The notes: generated by a model not told the origin, from the sequence alone. Shown: positions 6,670 through 15,887, counted from the first letter of the stretch. The stretch is 64,000 nt of DNA from an uncultured Clostridia bacterium (GCA_934149005.1 CAKPDN010000001.1:62001-126000); one strand, 5' to 3'. Numbers and translations are program-made.

Positions 6670-7465
6670 TCATTTTTTTGCTCCTAATTTTAAATACTCA
6701 TTAAAAATAAGATTACTTATTTTCCTTCCCTGGCTATATACATATTCATCTGATAAATAATAATCATCTTTAAAATCTTTAATTAAAATAATCAAAATAT
6801 AATTTTCATATTCAAAAGAAATTTCTGTTTCTATATAAAAATTATTTTCTTCTAATTCTTTTTCAGATATATTTGTTTCATATTCTAATTGTATATTTCT
6901 ATTATCTAAATTTGGTGTTGATTTTACGTTTTTTATAGAATATTTAGGCACATATTCTATCCAAACTGTTTTCCATATTCCTGTAGTTTGTATATACCAA
7001 CATTTTCAACTTTCTTTTTTATATCTTTGTTTTCCTCTAGGTTGTTCTTTGGCTAATGAATCCTCTACTTTTACAGTAATATCGTTTTCGCCTTCTTGAA
7101 TATATTTATCTATCTCGAATGAAAATCTATGGTATCCACCCTCATTTGTTCCTATGTATTTTCCATTATTCCATATTTTAGTTTTATAGTCACTTCCTTC
7201 AAAATGTAATATTGCTTTTTTATTTTCTTTTGAAATATGTATTTTTTTATTATACCATACTACATAATGCACACTTTCATCTTTTATTCCGCTTAATTCA
7301 GTTTCGTATGTAAAAGGTACATTGATTTTATTTCTTGTTGGAAAGCTAATATAATATCCTTTTTCTTCTCCTAAATTTTCATCATCAAATGTAAAGTTCC
7401 ATTCTCCATTTAAACTTTCCCATTTATTTCTAACAAATTGTGGTCTTGGATAATTCTATTCTCAT
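6670..7465 (-). pseudogene. Decayed N-terminal half of a GH2 glycoside hydrolase
   Basis: Reading down the minus strand from an ATG at 7465, the sequence gives MRIE, then in another frame YPRPQFVRNKW, LNGEWNFTFDD, VPFTYETELSG, VVWYNKKI, GSDYKTKIWNNGKYIG, GYHRFSFEID and EQPRGKQRYKKES. These are the sugar-binding domain landmarks of GH2 beta-galactosidase or glucuronidase. It is broken by a frameshift near 7455, by an in-frame TGA near 7010 (the family pattern resumes at once with WYIQTTGIWKTVWIEYV), and the whole TIM barrel is missing: the frame ends at 6670 in NEYLKLGAKK. So it cannot make an enzyme. It is the first of several truncated genes in this stretch. Confidence 0.8.
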
Positions 7466-7547
7466 ATAAAAACTCCTTGCATAGTTTCAAATATATACTT
7501 CTTATATCTAACTATTTTTTAATTCTTTAGCATGACATTTTTCTTTT

Positions 7548-9278
7548 CTAAATACTATTATTTATCAATTCATAATACTTACCTTTTTTATCAATTAAAG
7601 TATTATGATTTCCTTGTTCTAATACTTGTCCATTTTCAATATAAATTATATTATCACAATCTTCTACTAAATCTAATGTATGAGATATCATAATTATAGT
7701 TTTATATTTTGATAATTTTGTCATAGTTTCTTTTATCTTATTTTTACTATAATTATCTAATGCTGATGTTGCTTCGTCAAATAAAATTATTGGCGTGTCT
7801 CTTAAAATTGCTCTTGCAATAGCTATTCTTTGTTTTTGTCCAACCGAAAAATTTGTACTATTTTCAGTTATTACTTCATCATATTTATTTGGTAATTCTT
7901 CTATGTATGAATCTATATTAGCAAGTTTACATGCATTTATTATTTCTGTATCTGTAGCATTTTCGTTTGCCATTAATAAATTTTCTTTTATAGTCATATT
8001 AAATAAAATTGGTTCTTGATTTACTATTGAAATTGAATTTCTAAAACTTTCTTTATTTAATTTGTTAATTTCTGTTTCATCAAATTCTATTTTACCTTCA
8101 TAATTAGTTAACTCTTTTGTTAACAATTTAAAAATTGTTGTTTTTCCTACTCCACTAGGTCCAACAATTGCATTTTGTGTATGTGGCTTTATTAAAATAT
8201 TTATATTATTTAAAACATTATTTTCTGATAAATCATATTTAAATGTTAGATTTTCAATTTTAATTTTGCCTTTTATCTGATATTTATCATTTCCGAATTT
8301 TTCCATTTCGTCACTTTCAATAATATCACTAACTCTTTTCATGTTTGCTGTAAATTCAGCTATTTCAAAATCATGTTCAATTATTCTATGAAACACATCA
8401 TCAATTATATTATCCATATATGTTACCAATAGCATCGCAAGTTCAGTTGAATAAACATTTAGTTGAATCATTTTTAATATATATATTAATAATAAAGATT
8501 CGACTATTGTTCTAATAGTCCATTTTGATGTATTAATAGTTTTTCCTAATAATCTTCTGTGTGTTCTTGTACTTTTTAAATTTTCAATATCATTTACAAA
8601 AATTTTACTACATGTATCTTCAAAATTTAATGCTTTAATGTCATTTATTCCTTTACTTGTTTCAGAAATTAGTTTAGTATAATCATCAGTTGATTTATAC
8701 TCATCATTCAATAATCCTTTTGATTTTGTTAATTCAATTTTAAACAACCATAAACTAATACCACAAATTATTGTAATTCCCAATGCTAATTTATAATCAA
8801 TAATAAATATTGCAATAAGCATTACAAAAGCTGTAAAAATATATGCGAATTCTTGCAACATACTATCTATTATCTTAACCATACTACTTTCACACGATTT
8901 AATAATTGTCAGTATTTTTCCAGAACCCATATTTCTAAATCCTTTTGAAGATAATATCATTATTTTTTTATATAATTTTTCTTGTAAATTTGCACTGATT
9001 TTTTCTCCAACAATTATACTACATTTTCTATATTGGTTATGAGAAAATGTTATTCCGAATATTCTAAAAAAAGCACATATTATTATTAAATTAAATGCAA
9101 TATCAAATTCTTTACTAACCATATTAGCCAAAAATTTAGAAAAAAATGTTTTATATAACATTTCTGATATTGTAAATAAAACCATAAAAACTACTGATTT
9201 AATATAAGATTTTTTATTATTTCCTGAATATTTAAATAAATTTTTTACTGCATCTATAAATCCAAAATTGTTATTCAT
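7548..9278 (-). CDS. ABC exporter, fused permease and ATPase
   Basis: About 576 residues. I choose the ATG at 9278 (MNNNFGFIDAV) because AGAGGAAATAAA precedes it; an upstream ATG at 9302 lacks a site. Six membrane helices fill residues 15-300, followed by a nucleotide-binding domain with Walker A GPSGVGKTT, Q-loop NQEPILF, signature FSVGQKQR, Walker B IILFDEATSALD and H-loop SHT. The catalytic Glu is present, so it can work as a homodimer. Exporters of this type move peptides, lipids or drugs; there is no C39 peptidase domain. It is an intact gene surrounded by decayed ones. Confidence 0.85.
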   Translation of the reverse strand: MNNNFGFIDAVKNLFKYSGNNKKSYIKSVVFMVLFTISEMLYKTFFSKFLANMVSKEFDIAFNLIIICAFFRIFGITFSHNQYRKCSIIVGEKISANLQEKLYKKIMILSSKGFRNMGSGKILTIIKSCESSMVKIIDSMLQEFAYIFTAFVMLIAIFIIDYKLALGITIICGISLWLFKIELTKSKGLLNDEYKSTDDYTKLISETSKGINDIKALNFEDTCSKIFVNDIENLKSTRTHRRLLGKTINTSKWTIRTIVESLLLIYILKMIQLNVYSTELAMLLVTYMDNIIDDVFHRIIEHDFEIAEFTANMKRVSDIIESDEMEKFGNDKYQIKGKIKIENLTFKYDLSENNVLNNINILIKPHTQNAIVGPSGVGKTTIFKLLTKELTNYEGKIEFDETEINKLNKESFRNSISIVNQEPILFNMTIKENLLMANENATDTEIINACKLANIDSYIEELPNKYDEVITENSTNFSVGQKQRIAIARAILRDTPIILFDEATSALDNYSKNKIKETMTKLSKYKTIIMISHTLDLVEDCDNIIYIENGQVLEQGNHNTLIDKKGKYYELINNSI

Positions 9279-9383
9279 TTTATTTCCTCTTTCTACTTCC
9301 AAAATAAATTTTAGTACTTACTCTCCCTTTTTCTTAAATATATCATATAATATTTGATTTTCATTTTTTATTTTTTTCATTTG

Positions 9384-9524
9384 CTACTCCATTTCGTTTA
9401 TGTAATTATATATCTCTTTCCAATTATAAAATGTTTTTATTTCGTTGTTACTATTTCTTTCATTACTAATCATAATTGCTTTTATATCTGTTAAAGTATC
9501 ATCTATATCTATACCTATTCTCAT
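9384..9524 (-). pseudogene. Internally deleted HAD 5-prime-nucleotidase (46 codons)
   Basis: ATG at 9524 after TTAGGAGTAAATAA. The peptide starts MRIGIDIDDTLTD, the first motif of NT5C-type HAD phosphatases, and after only a few residues ends FYNWKEIYNYIN, which matches the C-terminal end of the same family (compare CSWKEIYDII in 12603-13286). The roughly 130 residues between the two ends are gone. It stays in frame and keeps a start and ribosome site, so it could still be translated into a useless peptide. Confidence 0.7.
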
Positions 9525-9534
9525 TTATTTACTC

Positions 9535-10041
9535 CTAATTTTTTAATTTATACTCTTTTATTAATTCCATCTTTTGATTATAGATCCATATATATTTAAC
9601 TTTAGCTACAAATGGTTCAAAAACATTATGTGCTAAATCATATAAACTTTGATTTATATTTTCATTTGTGCATAAAGTTATATGAGGCTTATATATTCTT
9701 TCTTTTCTATTTTGCTTTCTATAATCATTCAATACATTATCAAAAATTGATTTTAACTCTAATAATCTATCTTTATTATAAGGCTCTATATATAATGTTT
9801 CTTTATAAAAATCATTTAAATTCTTACATTCTAATTTAAAACATTTTATATTATTTACTATGATATCTACTTTTTCTATAAATTCATTTTGGTTAGTGCA
9901 ATCATATAAATCTATTGTTATATGTGGTCTCCATTTTCTTTCTTTATCTTTTATATTGTTATCTTTTAAATAATTTTTTATATTTTGTATATTTTTTTCT
10001 GATTCAATATCAAATCCGTATTGTAAAACATAATCGTACAT
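9535..10041 (-). CDS. 2H phosphoesterase (2-prime-5-prime RNA ligase superfamily)
   Basis: A 168-residue protein with two HxT motifs about 80 residues apart, RPHITIDL (His40) and KPHITLCT (His120), the paired catalytic motifs of LigT/2H phosphoesterases. Such enzymes open or close 2-prime-3-prime cyclic phosphates or 2-prime-5-prime RNA bonds; the real substrate here is unknown. Length fits the family (about 160-180). ATG at 10041 follows TTAGGAGCAAAATAAA, the recurrent junction of this array. It appears intact. Confidence 0.8.
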   Translation of the reverse strand: MYDYVLQYGFDIESEKNIQNIKNYLKDNNIKDKERKWRPHITIDLYDCTNQNEFIEKVDIIVNNIKCFKLECKNLNDFYKETLYIEPYNKDRLLELKSIFDNVLNDYRKQNRKERIYKPHITLCTNENINQSLYDLAHNVFEPFVAKVKYIWIYNQKMELIKEYKLKN

Positions 10042-10068
10042 TTTATTTTGCTCCTAATTTTTTAATTT

Positions 10069-10180
10069 TTATATTTCAAATACATATCCATCTTCTACAA
10101 CTAAGACATTATTTATCTCATCACTCTTCAATTTTTCTCTAGTTTTATCTCTCAAATGAGTGGCAATGATTTTATTTCAT
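10069..10180 (-). pseudogene. C-terminal gene fragment (…VLVVEDGYVFEI)
   Basis: After an ATG AAA at 10180 a one-base shift opens KIIATHLRDKTREKL, then SDEINNVLVVEDGYVFEI and a stop. It looks like the last 35 residues of a larger protein joined to a start codon, the same pattern as the internally deleted HAD and CutA genes nearby. The parent family is not recognised with certainty. Confidence 0.45.
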
Positions 10181-10699
10181 TTCCATATTAATTTTATTTT
10201 TTTCAATTATATACTGTGTAGATACTAGTTGATATATAACTGAAACTGCTAGTCCAATTGATGTGCAAAATGGAGATGATATAAAAGAACAAAAAATTCT
10301 AATTATATTGGCAATTTGTTTACTAATAGTTGCTTTTACAGCAGAATGTTCAAGTTGTATATATGTTAATTTTGTTAAATAAATTGGATACATATATAAA
10401 CTTACCAATTCTATACTTACTATGATTGATGTTGCCATTATATCTACCTTATAACTTGGATATAATATAATACCCATTATAATACTTGATATAATTAACA
10501 AATATACTAATTTTCTGCTATTTTTTATATGTTCATTATATGAAAATTCTTTTTTTGTAATATCAATTTGTGCTACTGTTTTTATTGCATAAGCAATATC
10601 CCATTGAGTATCTGTTATTAAAGTTGCAAATGATGTTGCTAAAATATATTTTTCACCAAAATCAAAAGTATCAAAACCTATTCTTAATAATCTATTCAT
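10172..10699 (-). CDS. MATE-like membrane protein, probably only one half
   Basis: A 175-residue membrane protein starting at ATG 10699 (TTGGAGAAATAAA). It has four or five hydrophobic helices; the N-terminal part (ITDTQWDIAYAIKTVAQIDI) resembles cytoplasmic loops of MATE-family transporters. A complete MATE protein is about 450 residues, so this is likely a truncated C-terminal half or a half-size relative. Its neighbours on both sides are gene fragments, which favours truncation. Function cannot be assigned. Confidence 0.45.
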   Translation of the reverse strand: MNRLLRIGFDTFDFGEKYILATSFATLITDTQWDIAYAIKTVAQIDITKKEFSYNEHIKNSRKLVYLLIISSIIMGIILYPSYKVDIMATSIIVSIELVSLYMYPIYLTKLTYIQLEHSAVKATISKQIANIIRIFCSFISSPFCTSIGLAVSVIYQLVSTQYIIEKNKINMEMK

Positions 10700-10716
10700 T
10701 TTATTTCTCCAATTTA

Positions 10717-10815
10717 CTATAAATTATTCTTTATTTCTGGAAATAAATCATATAAGTTATATCCTAATAAACTGTCAAAATATTCTTTTAGTTTATATGT
10801 TTCTTTAATAAGCAT
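10717..10815 (-). CDS. Short ORF of 32 codons, possible gene tail
   Basis: An ATG at 10815 overlaps the end of the kinase pseudogene and opens a 32-residue frame (MLIKETYKLKEYFDSLLGYN...). No ribosome site of quality. It may be the tail of a lost gene; listed only because it fills the gap between two features. Confidence 0.25.
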   Translation of the reverse strand: MLIKETYKLKEYFDSLLGYNLYDLFPEIKNNL

Positions 10816-11199
10816 CTTTAACACCAATTAAAAAATCATACTTATTACCTCTTTTTTTACATCTCTCAATTATTTCCTCTATCATATTTTCTTCTGGATA
10901 AATAACATAATAACTAATATTATTTTTTTCTAGTAAATCAATAATTTCTTTATGCATTGGTATTAACACTATATCATAAATTTCTAGCTCTTTTATTATT
11001 TGATTATAATAATTGTTTGGAAATTCTTTATTTAATTTTCTTGATTTTAATCCTTTTTTTCTTCAGGATTTATTTTTATTAATTCTTCATCTATTATGTA
11101 TTTAAATGAACTAGATTCTAAATCAATTATATTGTTGTATTTTTTTGACATTGTTGTTTTCCCTATTGCACCAAATCCGGCAATCAATAATCCACTCAT
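10805..11199 (-). pseudogene. P-loop nucleotide kinase-like gene with a poly-A frameshift
   Basis: ATG at 11199 (AGAGGTGGAATGGT). The product starts MSGLLIAGFGAIGKTTMSKK, with a Walker A of the GxxxxGKTT type, typical of small P-loop kinases. The frame breaks in a run of seven A near 11054 (eight are needed) and then continues for about 85 residues (GLKSRKLNKEFPNNYY... to IGVKDAY). A homopolymer slip could be real or an assembly error. Total length near 131 residues if repaired. Confidence 0.6.
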
Positions 11200-11218
11200 A
11201 CCATTCCACCTCTAATTT

Positions 11219-12013
11219 TTAATTACAAAAATGTAATTTATCTATAATTTCTTGTCCTATATACTTATTTGCAACTTCTATAGCTTTTTCATAATTCATA
11301 ATTTGATATTCAAAGTGAGCATCTACTCCATATATTACCTTTAAATTTTTATATTCTGAAGCTATTTTCCAAAATTCTTTGCAAGGATATACAATATTTT
11401 CTCTTTTTCCTATTATAAATTCATTAGGATGAGACAAATTAATTTCTATTGGTATCCCATATTTTTCTGCTGCAGAACAAATTATATGTGCAACTTTTTC
11501 ATCTACTTCTGTATAATTATCTCTACTTAGCATATATACATCAGGATGTGCTATTACATCTGGTATGTTTTTTTCAATTGCTATTTTTATATATTTTGCA
11601 TATTTTAAAGCGTCTTCATCAGTAAACTTTTGTCTTCTCAAAAATTTTATATCATTATTTTCATCATATATAAAATGCTGTCCTAGAATTATCTTATCCG
11701 TTTCACTTTTTAATTCCAAAAGATTTTGTTCTTGTCCAGGAAGATATTCAACTTCAAAGCCTGTTTCAATTTTGATTGCATCTTTATATTTTTCTTTTAA
11801 TAATTTTATACTATTTAAATATTCATCTTTCTCACTATATTTCATTCTCATATTTTTTCTATAATCTATTTCTTCTTTTTCAGGGCAATGGTCTGTAAAT
11901 GCTATTTTTGTAAAACCCTTTTTTATAAATAGTTTTACAAAATCTTCATCTGTCATATTGTTATCAGCATGTCCGCATCTTTTAGTATGAGTATGATAAT
12001 TAAACTTTTGCAT
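11219..12013 (-). CDS. PHP-domain histidinol-phosphatase (HisJ family)
   Basis: About 264 residues. I start at ATG 12013 (MQKFNYHTHT) behind AGAGGATTAAAT; the open frame extends 53 codons further up but that part reads like the tail of another gene. Metal-binding landmarks of HisJ-type PHP enzymes are present in order: YHTHTKRCGHA, FTDHCP, GFEVEYLPG, GQHFIY, AHPDVY, EINLS and YGVDAH. HisJ hydrolyses L-histidinol phosphate; no other his gene is nearby, so a different phosphate ester is possible. It appears intact. Confidence 0.85.
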   Translation of the reverse strand: MQKFNYHTHTKRCGHADNNMTDEDFVKLFIKKGFTKIAFTDHCPEKEEIDYRKNMRMKYSEKDEYLNSIKLLKEKYKDAIKIETGFEVEYLPGQEQNLLELKSETDKIILGQHFIYDENNDIKFLRRQKFTDEDALKYAKYIKIAIEKNIPDVIAHPDVYMLSRDNYTEVDEKVAHIICSAAEKYGIPIEINLSHPNEFIIGKRENIVYPCKEFWKIASEYKNLKVIYGVDAHFEYQIMNYEKAIEVANKYIGQEIIDKLHFCN

Positions 12014-12172
12014 ATTTAATCCTCTTTCTATAATTTTTTTCATATATAAATTTTTTTTACTTTCTTGTAAAACATCAAATAAATATATCCAAGCACAAAT
12101 ATAATTGTCTACTACCGCTTCTTTTTTTCCTAAATTCCATTCTTTACTTAATAGTTTCACAGCTTGTTTCAT
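12014..12172 (-). pseudogene. Tail of a lost gene joined ahead of the PHP gene
   Basis: In frame with the PHP gene an upstream 53-codon stretch (MKQAVKLLSKEWNLGKKEAV...) runs from 12172. It has no proper ribosome site and resembles a C-terminal helix region of an unidentified protein. Its ATG overlaps the stop of the preceding fragment (TAATG). I read it as another deletion junction of this array. Confidence 0.4.
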
Positions 12173-12612
12173 TATACTTCATTTCTTGCTCCTAATTTAT
12201 TAAATAAATCTTCATATATTTTATCTCTATTCAATTTTGTTACAAAAGTTACATTATGCTTGTTTTGAGTTATTTCATAAGAAGTATCTTCTTTTATATT
12301 TGGACAATTTATTTCTTTTGTTTCAAACCAATTCTTATTTATCATATATGCTATAACTGAAATATCCCATATAACTCTTGATTCTTGTATGCCATGATAT
12401 CCATCATCGTAAAATCTATCTATTAAATAATTACATAATTCTGATTTATTACCTAAGCTTTCTTTTAAAGTATTAATATCGATTCTTAAATTAGATACTA
12501 TATCCTTGCAAGGTAGTATAGTTAATTTAACTTGTGATTCTAATACAATTTTAACTGCCCCTACATCTTGTCTAAAATTATATTCTAAATTGTCTTTGTA
12601 TCCTACTTCATT
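12172..12612 (-). pseudogene. C-terminal part of a nucleoside hydrolase
   Basis: A frame without its own start encodes NEVGYKDNLEYNFRQDVGAV, then KIVLESQVKLTILPCKDIV, SELCNYLIDRFY, ESRVIWDISVIAYMI and NWFETKEI, matching the C-terminal half of inosine/uridine-preferring nucleoside hydrolases. The N-terminal DTD motif of the same family sits in another frame at the end of 12603-13286. The middle of the enzyme has been deleted at the junction near 12610. Confidence 0.7.
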
Positions 12613-13286
12613 TCCACATTAAATTTATCTTGCGATTTTATTAAATAAGATAAAGCAAATTGGTCATCACATTCGTTATATGTATCAGTGTCTAATATCA
12701 CATTTATTTTATTATTAGATATAATATCATATATTTCTTTCCATGAACATACACGTTCAAATTCATTAGTATCTCTATTATACGGTGTATCCATAATAAA
12801 TGCTCTAATACCATATTTTTTTATATCTGTACACATTCTTTTTGAATCATCTATCATAATATCTATATTATTTTCTAGACATATTTCTGTTTTAGAATGA
12901 GAATTATATGCATCTACTAAAAATAACTTATCATAAACAATATCATATTTTTCTAGCCAATTTTTTGTCATATTATATGGATCTGTATATTCTCCAGTAT
13001 CTCTCCCACTAATTATATAAATAGTATGTCCATCTTGTTTTAACTTTTTTATGTATTTGCTTGCACCTTCGATTGCTTTTAAATTAATAGCTATTCTTTC
13101 TATATTTTCTTTATAAAAAGTTTTTTCTTCTTCGTCTGTCCAATCAAACATTCCATTTCTTATATATTCTGCATTTTTATTTATAATTCCTGTGTTTCTT
13201 AATTCTTTATCATGTTCTATATATGCTTTTAGCAGTTCTTCATTAAAATTTGATATTACATTATCTATATCGATTCCTATTCTCAT
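12603..13286 (-). CDS. HAD 5-prime-nucleotidase fused to the first 33 residues of a nucleoside hydrolase
   Basis: A 227-residue frame, ATG at 13286 behind AAGGAGCAAAATAAA. Residues 1-193 form an NT5C-type HAD phosphatase: GIDIDNVISN (motif I), YIISGRD (motif II), and MIDDSKRM (motif IV). From residue 195 the sequence becomes INVILDTDTYNECDDQFAL, the Ca-binding N-terminal motif of nucleoside hydrolases, and stops soon after. So the nucleotidase domain may be functional while the fused hydrolase is a broken end. Nucleotidase plus nucleoside hydrolase would make a short nucleotide-salvage unit, and the fusion could be original or a by-product of the deletion. Confidence 0.75.
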   Translation of the reverse strand: MRIGIDIDNVISNFNEELLKAYIEHDKELRNTGIINKNAEYIRNGMFDWTDEEEKTFYKENIERIAINLKAIEGASKYIKKLKQDGHTIYIISGRDTGEYTDPYNMTKNWLEKYDIVYDKLFLVDAYNSHSKTEICLENNIDIMIDDSKRMCTDIKKYGIRAFIMDTPYNRDTNEFERVCSWKEIYDIISNNKINVILDTDTYNECDDQFALSYLIKSQDKFNVEMK

Positions 13287-13299
13287 TTTATTTTGCTCC

Positions 13300-13812
13300 T
13301 TATTTCATCTGTTCATTTTTATATATTTTCTTTATATCATTTTTATATACAGCTATTATTCCAGTAATTAATAATATTAAATCTCCTAATACCATAAACC
13401 AACTATGATAATAAATATAATATGAACCATATAATATCCCTGTTGTTATTCCAGATATTCTGACTAATTTCATATTGGATTGCCATAAACAATATGCTCT
13501 AATCATCGAGCCTATTGTTGGTAATAATGAAATTATTCCATTCCAAGTAAATATACAATTAATTGCTATTAGTGATTCAAATAGTATTAATATCAAAATA
13601 TATATTTTTTTACTAAATTTATCTTTGTTTATAAACAAGCATGTCCTTATAAAATTTATTATACTTAATACTGCACCTGTAAATGCAGATATAATAAAAT
13701 CATAGATTGCTTCACATATACAATTTAAAGATTGTACTACTAAAGATTTTTTTCTATCTTTTATACAGATGCTTACAATTACTGCTATAAATGCTAATAC
13801 ACTAAATATCAT
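13300..13812 (-). CDS. YgjV-like inner membrane protein
   Basis: A 170-residue protein with five or six membrane helices, ATG at 13812. The pattern of an N-terminal helix followed by KKSLVVQSLNC, a central IRTCLF segment, and GITTGILYGSYYIYYHSW resembles the YgjV family (PF10688), whose function is unknown. It appears complete. It lies directly upstream of the HAD nucleotidase gene with a 13-base gap, so the two may be cotranscribed. Confidence 0.55.
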   Translation of the reverse strand: MIFSVLAFIAVIVSICIKDRKKSLVVQSLNCICEAIYDFIISAFTGAVLSIINFIRTCLFINKDKFSKKIYILILILFESLIAINCIFTWNGIISLLPTIGSMIRAYCLWQSNMKLVRISGITTGILYGSYYIYYHSWFMVLGDLILLITGIIAVYKNDIKKIYKNEQMK

Positions 13813-13814
13813 TT

Positions 13815-13985
13815 TTATTTCTCCATTATTTCGTATTCTCTAATTTCGCAATTTTTTAAATTTTCTGGTGGTAAATCTCCATTTATGTCATAGGCAATTA
13901 ATTGTGGAGTTTCATAACTATGATTATCTAATATAACTTCTTCTTTATTATCAAATGTTGTAGTTATCATTATATATTTATCCAT
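13815..13985 (-). pseudogene. Internally deleted CutA-like gene
   Basis: ATG at 13985 behind TGGAGGATATG. The peptide starts MDKYIMITTTFDNKEE, the first strand of CutA, then jumps to HSYETPQLIAYDINGD, the conserved motif near the end of CutA (HPYExPEIIA). About 50-60 residues between are missing; CutA is normally about 105 residues. The tail (LPPENLKNCEIREYEIMEK) may come from a third source. Same deletion pattern as 9384-9524. Confidence 0.6.
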
Positions 13986-14026
13986 CATATCCTCCATAAT
14001 ATTATTTTTATATTTAAAACCTATTT

Positions 14027-14668
14027 TTATTTAGTTAATAACGAATTTTCTTGTATTGGAATTATTCTAGTTTTTATAGTATTTATAAAAGCACATTTAT
14101 GTTCTATTTCAAATTTTTCTGTATCTGTTGTTAATTCATATTTTATAAAAATATTTGGAATAAACTCATATTTATCACTTTCATAATTTCCATATTGTAT
14201 ATTGCTTTCTGTATAGCTACCTTTTAGCATATTATATAAAAGATTCCATCTATCACAAGAACCTACATCAATTTCTTTATTAAAATTAGCATTATTAAAA
14301 ATTGATGTTTCATTCAGATCTATTATAGATGATTTGATTTGTAAATTATCATATAAAACTTGTAGTGTTTCATTTTCAAAGTATTGATTTAGTGCTATTT
14401 TTATACATTTATCAATATCTGTATTTTTATTTATAACCATTAATCTAACAGGATTTTTATCTTTATAAAAAACAATAGCATTATGCTTATTACTTATATT
14501 AATCTTTGGGTTGCTAACAGTTATTATGCAATTACAGTTTTCTATTATTTTATATTCGTCAAATGCAATTTTATTATTTTCAAATCCATCGACAAAAGCT
14601 CCATTAAAACATTCGTAATGATTTTCATATTGTTCTGTCCATAAATCAATACTCTTAATTGTTTTCAT
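14027..14668 (-). CDS. Unknown cytoplasmic protein, 213 residues
   Basis: ATG at 14668 is chosen because AGGAGTGATATAT precedes it. The product (MKTIKSIDLWTEQYENHYEC...) shows no signal or membrane helix; it looks alpha/beta with several Asn-rich loops and five Cys. It is the first gene of the minus-strand array running down to 6.7 kb. No family is recognised. Confidence 0.6.
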   Translation of the reverse strand: MKTIKSIDLWTEQYENHYECFNGAFVDGFENNKIAFDEYKIIENCNCIITVSNPKINISNKHNAIVFYKDKNPVRLMVINKNTDIDKCIKIALNQYFENETLQVLYDNLQIKSSIIDLNETSIFNNANFNKEIDVGSCDRWNLLYNMLKGSYTESNIQYGNYESDKYEFIPNIFIKYELTTDTEKFEIEHKCAFINTIKTRIIPIQENSLLTK

Positions 14669-15348
14669 ATATATCACTCCTATCTTTCTATTTCATCTTT
14701 CAAATCTTAAACTTTTAAATATTATTAAAAAAATTATTTTGCACTGTTGAAATTTTACCATATTATATATAAAAAATAAATAGTATGTAACATATTTTAA
14801 ATACAAGAAATCTCCTCATACATTATGTATAATAATGATAAGAAGATTCTAATTCTAATATATGGAAATTTTCTTTTATAAATCGATTGTTCTATCAGTC
14901 TCAAATTTAAGATGACATTTTTCTTTTCAATAAGCTTTATTTCAGAATTCTACTTAATTTTTAAAAACTCAATAATCAAATCCAAATATTCTTTATATTA
15001 TCTAATATTGGTATTCTTTTATTTTCTTTTTTTATATATGTATCTCCTATATCATATACTGCTACTCTTTTATAACTAATACCTTCTATTATCTCAACTG
15101 TTCCACTTTCGCTACGTTCCTTTTCTTCTTTCCTTTCTATTATTGTATTTAAAACAAGAATCTAACTCAAAAATCCTCCTTTCTTATAAAAATAAAAAGG
15201 CAAAAATATAAAGAAATCTCGGGGCGAAAATTTCTCTAACATTTTACCTTTTACAAAATATTAAGCACTAAAAATAAAGCCTTGTATTCAGCATGTGCTT
15301 TCAAACTACACTTGGGTACACCCCCAATATTAATGGTGTGTATAATAA
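14669..15348. other. Gene-poor stretch with one gene remnant (14976-15155, minus)
   Basis: On the minus strand an open frame without start runs from about 15155 to a TGA at 14976 and reads ...SGTVEIIEGISYKRVAVYD, IGDTYIKKENKRIP, LDNIKNIWI. It looks like the tail of a lost gene; parent unknown. The rest is AT-rich without recognisable signal. Confidence 0.4.
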
Positions 15349-15801
15349 TTGAGTTCGGTTATAAAAATTAGTAATATTGATTATTTAAAATCAAATAAAT
15401 TAGTATTAATAGATGATGAAATGAATAGGGTTTGTCTAGGGATAAAAACTAATAAGCACTATTCTAAAGTTGATTTTAAATTTAAAGTATTAAATTATAA
15501 AAATATATTTTTTGGCGTTATATTATTAAAATTAGATAATAACTTTTTGCATTGTTATATTAATTTGAATAATTTAGAACATAAAGAATTATTGAAAAAA
15601 TTATTGATTCCAGATTATCTTAATCTAGTCTTATTTAATAATTCTGATTATAATAAAGTTTATAAAATTACTAATGATTTAAGTTGTAATTTTTTGCTTA
15701 ATGTTCCTAGAATTTTAGATAATAAATTAGATTTTAATATTAATGATGTTATATGTAAATTAGATAAATTGTATTCTCCAGAACTGTTATGGAATAATTA
15801 A
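15349..15801 (+). CDS. Unknown 150-residue protein, start uncertain
   Basis: The open frame begins with TTG at 15349 right after an in-frame stop, and a TATAAT sequence overlaps that point, so the true N-terminus may have been lost or the start may be further in. The product is very rich in Asn, Leu and Lys with NLNNLEHKELLKKLL and YNKVYKITNDL segments, no signal or membrane helix. It ends in a strong hairpin terminator. No family is recognised. It is the only plus-strand gene between 3.6 and 23 kb. Confidence 0.5.
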   Translation: MSSVIKISNIDYLKSNKLVLIDDEMNRVCLGIKTNKHYSKVDFKFKVLNYKNIFFGVILLKLDNNFLHCYINLNNLEHKELLKKLLIPDYLNLVLFNNSDYNKVYKITNDLSCNFLLNVPRILDNKLDFNINDVICKLDKLYSPELLWNN

Positions 15802-15826
15802 AAGTAGAAGTCATCACTTCTACTTT
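15801..15826. terminator. Bidirectional terminator
   Basis: AAAGTAGAAGT pairs with ACTTCTACTTT around a four-base loop, between the convergent genes ending at 15801 and 15888. Confidence 0.8.
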
Positions 15827-15887
15827 TAATATATACTAACGACAATATATTATTGAAAATTATTAATTATAATATTTTACTTTCAAT

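Noticed and set aside
7006..7030. In-frame TGA in the GH2 gene as evidence for UGA recoding (Trp or Gly)
   Set aside because: The position is not a conserved Trp, the gene is also frameshifted upstream and lacks its catalytic domain, and other genes use TGG normally. A plain nonsense mutation is simpler.
9612..9839. Plus-strand hydrophobic frames opposite the 2H phosphoesterase
   Set aside because: Shadows of the real gene on the other strand, with no ribosome site.
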